This document shows positions 53,015 through 55,765 of a DNA stretch of 55,765 bases, one piece after another; the stretch's first letter is position 1; each line of letters opens with the position of its first letter. Source of the stretch: Pseudomonas sp. GD03858 (GTDB lineage: Bacteria > Pseudomonadota > Gammaproteobacteria > Pseudomonadales > Pseudomonadaceae). Where the stretch lies: positions 1 through 55,765 of the forward strand of contig NZ_JAOCDM010000023.1 in assembly GCF_029840925.1 (NCBI RefSeq), read 5' to 3'. Below the pieces are notes generated by a model. The model saw only the letters and a list, made by a program, of their open reading frames with translations, ran no database searches and was not told where the DNA came from. Both the position numbers and the translations under genes were made by a program.

Positions 53015-53106
53015 CAAGCCGCAAGTTGCAAGCTTCGAGCTGCAAGAAAAAAGCGAATAGTGGCACGACCTGCTATTTCTTGCAGCTTGAAGCTTGTAGC
53101 TTGTAG
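53015..53106. repeat. Inverted repeat of the AGCTTGCAGCTTGAAGC family (family C)
   Basis: Left arm about 53015-53047 (CAAGCCGCAAGTTGCAAGC...) and right arm about 53077-53106 (TTTCTTGCAGCTTGAAGC...), spanning the divergent gap between mnmC and the polyphosphate transferase gene. Promoters of both must lie in or beside it. Confidence 0.75.
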
Positions 53107-53129
53107 CAGATCCATTGAAGGAGCCCTCC

Positions 53130-54623
53130 ATGTTCGAATCCGCCGAAATCGGTCACAGCATCGACAAGGACACCTACGAGGCCGAAGTGCCCGCCCTGCG
53201 CGAGGCGCTGCTCGAAGCCCAGTACGAGCTCAAGCAGCAGGCGCGCTTCCCGGTGATCGTGCTGATCAACGGCATCGAGGGCGCCGGCAAGGGTGAGACG
53301 GTCAAATTGCTCAACGAATGGATGGACCCGCGCCTGATCGAGGTGCGCACCTTCGACCAGCAGACCGACGAGGAGCTGGCCCGCCCGCCGGCCTGGCGCT
53401 ACTGGCGGGCGCTGCCGCCGAAGGGCCGGATGGGCGTGTTCTTCGGCAACTGGTACAGCCAGATGATCGAAGGCCGGGTGCACGGCCAGTTCAAGGACGC
53501 CGTGCTCGACCAGGCCATCGCCGGTGCCGAGCGGCTGGAGCAGATGCTTTGCGACGAAGGCGCGCTGATCATCAAGTTCTGGTTCCACCTGTCCAAGAAG
53601 CAGATGAAGGCACGGCTCAAGGCGCTCAAGGACGATCCGCTGCGCAAATGGCGCATCAGCCCGCTGGACTGGCAGCAGTCCGAGACCTACGACCGCTTCG
53701 TGCGCTTCGGCGAGCGGGTGCTGCGGCGCACCAGCCGCGACTACGCACCCTGGCATGTGATCGAGGGCGTCGACCCGTACTACCGCAGCCTGGCGGTGGG
53801 GCGCATCCTGCTGGAGAGCCTGCAGGCGGCCCTGGCCAACAATCCCAAGGGCAAGCACCAGAGCAATGTCGCGCCGCTGGGGCGCAGCATCGATCAGAAG
53901 AGCCTGCTCGGTGCGCTGGACATGACGCTGCGCCTGGACAAGCACGACTACCAGGAGCAGTTGGTCACCGAACAGGCACGCCTGGCCGGTCTGCTGCGTG
54001 ACAAGCACATGCGCCGGCATGCGCTGGTGGCGGTGTTCGAGGGCAACGACGCGGCCGGCAAGGGCGGCGCGATCCGCCGTGTGGCGGCGGCGCTGGATCC
54101 GCGCCAGTACCGCATCGTGCCGATTGCCGCGCCCACCGAGGAAGAGCGTGCCCAGCCCTATCTGTGGCGGTTCTGGCGGCATATCCCGGCGCGCGGCAAG
54201 TTCACCATCTTCGACCGTTCCTGGTATGGCCGGGTGCTGGTGGAGCGGGTCGAGGGCTTCTGCAGCCCGGCGGACTGGATGCGCGCCTATGGCGAGATCA
54301 ACGATTTCGAGGAGCAGTTGAGCAATGCCGGGGTGGTGCTGGTCAAGTTCTGGCTGGCCATCGACCAGCAGACCCAGCTGGAGCGCTTCGAGGAGCGCGA
54401 GCAGATCCCGTTCAAGCGCTACAAGATCACCGAGGAAGACTGGCGCAACCGCGACAAGTGGGACGTCTACAGCGAGGCGGTGGGCGATATGGTGGACCGC
54501 ACCAGCACCGAGATCGCGCCGTGGACGCTGGTGGAGGCCAACGACAAGCGCTGGGCGCGGGTGAAGGTGCTGCGCACGATCAACCAGGCGCTGGAGGCGG
54601 CGTTCGCCAAGGACAAGAAATAA
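53130..54623 (+). CDS. pap: Polyphosphate:AMP phosphotransferase (two-domain PPK2)
   Basis: A 497-residue enzyme with two fused PPK2 domains. The N-terminal Walker A is NGIEGAGKGE, the C-terminal one GNDAAGKGG with the lid FDRSWYGRVLVERVEG in pieces (FDRSWYGR). Two-domain PPK2 proteins phosphorylate AMP to ADP with polyphosphate. AGGAG lies seven to eight bases before ATG 53130. Ends before a REP family B pair. Confidence 0.93.
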   Translation: MFESAEIGHSIDKDTYEAEVPALREALLEAQYELKQQARFPVIVLINGIEGAGKGETVKLLNEWMDPRLIEVRTFDQQTDEELARPPAWRYWRALPPKGRMGVFFGNWYSQMIEGRVHGQFKDAVLDQAIAGAERLEQMLCDEGALIIKFWFHLSKKQMKARLKALKDDPLRKWRISPLDWQQSETYDRFVRFGERVLRRTSRDYAPWHVIEGVDPYYRSLAVGRILLESLQAALANNPKGKHQSNVAPLGRSIDQKSLLGALDMTLRLDKHDYQEQLVTEQARLAGLLRDKHMRRHALVAVFEGNDAAGKGGAIRRVAAALDPRQYRIVPIAAPTEEERAQPYLWRFWRHIPARGKFTIFDRSWYGRVLVERVEGFCSPADWMRAYGEINDFEEQLSNAGVVLVKFWLAIDQQTQLERFEEREQIPFKRYKITEEDWRNRDKWDVYSEAVGDMVDRTSTEIAPWTLVEANDKRWARVKVLRTINQALEAAFAKDKK

Positions 54624-54628
54624 TCCGG

Positions 54629-54710
54629 GCTGGCCTCTTCGCGGGTAAACCCGCTCCCACATGGAGAACGCTGATCTCTGTGGAGCGGGTTTACCCGCGA
54701 AGAGGCCAGC
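54629..54710. repeat. REP family B inverted pair
   Basis: GCTGGCCTCTTCGCGGGTAA... and inverted copy, with one G deleted in the right arm (CTGTGGAGCGGG), just after the polyphosphate transferase gene. Confidence 0.92.
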
Positions 54711-54826
54711 TCAGTTGTTCAGGGCATGCCCCCGAGGAATGACCTGATGAAAACATTTCCCGCCACATCCCCCCCGCCAAGCCCGTAGACTGCACCTTCC
54801 CCACCAAGGCGCCGATCGAGGACACC

Positions 54827-55765
54827 ATGCACATTTCTTCCGGACGCTGGGTCCAAGGCCTGCTGCTGGCGCTGTTGACCGCGTTTCTCTGGGGCATCCT
54901 GCCGATCAAGCTCAAGCAGGTGCTGCAGGTGATGGACCCGGTGACGGTCACCTGGTATCGCCTGAGCGTTTCCGGCGGCCTGTTGTTCGCCTGGCTGGCG
55001 GCCAATCGGCGACTGCCGTCGTTCAGCCGTCTCGGAATGAAGGGCAAGGGCCTGGTGGCCGTCGCGGTGGCAGGCCTGGTCGGCAACTATGTGCTGTACC
55101 TGGTCGGCCTGAACCTGCTCAGCCCCGGCACCGCGCAACTGGTGGTGCAGCTGGGGCCAGTGCTGCTGCTGGTGGCCAGCGTGTTCGTGTTCAAGGAGCG
55201 TTTCAGCCTGGGGCAGGGCCTGGGCCTGCTGGTGCTGCTGGCGGGGTTCGGGCTGTTCTTCAACCAGCGCCTGGAAGAGCTGCTCACTTCGTTGGGTACC
55301 TACACCACTGGCGTGCTGACCATCATCCTGGCGACCAGTATCTGGGTGTTCTATGCCCTGAGCCAGAAGCAGTTGCTGACGGTGTGGCACTCGCAGCAGG
55401 TGATGATGGTGATCTACCTGTGCTGCGCGTTGTTGCTCACGCCCTGGGCGCAGCCGCTGGAGGCGTTGCAGCTCAGTCCGTTGCAAGGCTGGTTGCTGTT
55501 GGCCTGCTGCCTGAACACGTTGGTGGCTTACGGCGCGTTCGCCGAGGCACTGGCGCATTGGGAGGCATCACGGGTGAGCGCGACACTGGCGCTGACGCCA
55601 CTGGTGACCTTCGTCGCGGTGGCGCTGGCGGCCTGGCTGTGGCCGGACTATGTGCATGCCGAGCAGATCAATGGCCTGGGGTATGTCGGGGCGGTGACGG
55701 TGGTGCTGGGGTCGGCGCTGGTGGCGTTGGGGCCTTCGCTGGTGGCGGGGTGGAAGGCGCGTCGG
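54827..55765 (+). CDS. EamA (DMT superfamily) transporter, 3'-truncated by window edge
   Basis: Open for 313 codons to the last base of the window. Begins MHISSGRWVQGLLLALLTAFLWG and has about ten hydrophobic helices in two EamA repeats. Segments such as LKQVLQVMDPVTVTWYRLSV and SPGTAQLVVQLGPVLLL are typical of EamA permeases; the substrate cannot be told. GAGGA lies just before the ATG. Near the usual full length of about 300-320, so only a few residues are likely to be missing. Confidence 0.88.
   Translation, partial: MHISSGRWVQGLLLALLTAFLWGILPIKLKQVLQVMDPVTVTWYRLSVSGGLLFAWLAANRRLPSFSRLGMKGKGLVAVAVAGLVGNYVLYLVGLNLLSPGTAQLVVQLGPVLLLVASVFVFKERFSLGQGLGLLVLLAGFGLFFNQRLEELLTSLGTYTTGVLTIILATSIWVFYALSQKQLLTVWHSQQVMMVIYLCCALLLTPWAQPLEALQLSPLQGWLLLACCLNTLVAYGAFAEALAHWEASRVSATLALTPLVTFVAVALAAWLWPDYVHAEQINGLGYVGAVTVVLGSALVALGPSLVAGWKARR

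Noticed and set aside
53073..54662. 529-codon open frame antisense to the polyphosphate transferase gene
   Set aside because: Begins and ends inside repeat elements and has no recognisable motif; the plus-strand PPK2 domains are clear.

Overview
The window is about 56 kb of high-GC DNA, densely coding on both strands. The proteins (RsmI-type CsrA, BetX-like betaine-binding protein, Prc, MinCDE, the NAGGN osmolyte trio, PcaQ-like regulator) and the two intergenic palindromic repeat families point to a fluorescent Pseudomonas of the P. putida group. No tRNA, rRNA, CRISPR array, insertion sequence or prophage was seen. The first gene (nirB) and the last (an EamA transporter) are cut by the window edges.

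Layout. 1-3.9 kb: assimilatory nitrite reductase nirBD and a PcaQ-like LysR regulator. 3.9-5.2 kb: a delta-60-repeat protein with seemingly lower GC. 5.5-11.2 kb: an FKBP-type lipoprotein isomerase, a DUF1232 membrane protein preceded by a perfect palindrome of two DnaA-box sequences, a small XRE regulator coupled to an unknown gene behind a palindrome, the Prc protease and a quinone oxidoreductase. 11.3-17.6 kb: an ABC importer operon that also encodes a cytoplasmic phosphodiesterase/phosphatase and a HAD phosphatase, facing a GntR/UTRA regulator. This looks like a self-contained uptake and breakdown system for an organophosphorus compound. 17.8-31.3 kb: MscS channel, ApeB aminopeptidase, RluA, MinE-MinD-MinC, LpxL-like acyltransferase, patatin, a periplasmic alpha/beta-hydrolase coupled to MlaA, and a GH17 membrane glucan enzyme. 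31.5-34.6 kb: betX-like gene and yjcH-actP.

34.8-44.0 kb is the most unusual part. A CS1/Cbl-type (alpha) chaperone-usher fimbrial cluster (pilin, usher, tip protein, chaperone) runs straight into three regulators arranged like the Roc system of P. aeruginosa: a NarL-type response regulator, a hybrid sensor and a receiver-EAL protein. The sensor's kinase domain has lost its histidine, N-box asparagine and ATP-lid motif while keeping receiver and Hpt domains. The EAL domain has lost nearly all catalytic residues while keeping an intact receiver. This suggests a phosphotransfer-only, c-di-GMP-independent variant, probably inserted between actP and the conserved SDR/rsmI segment.

44.3-55.8 kb: SDR, rsmI, an UPF0270 gene, the NAGGN osmoprotectant genes (asnB-type amidotransferase, ngg, M42 peptidase), mnmC, a two-domain polyphosphate:AMP phosphotransferase and the start of an EamA transporter. 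Palindromic repeat pairs sit at many gene ends, mostly downstream of genes.
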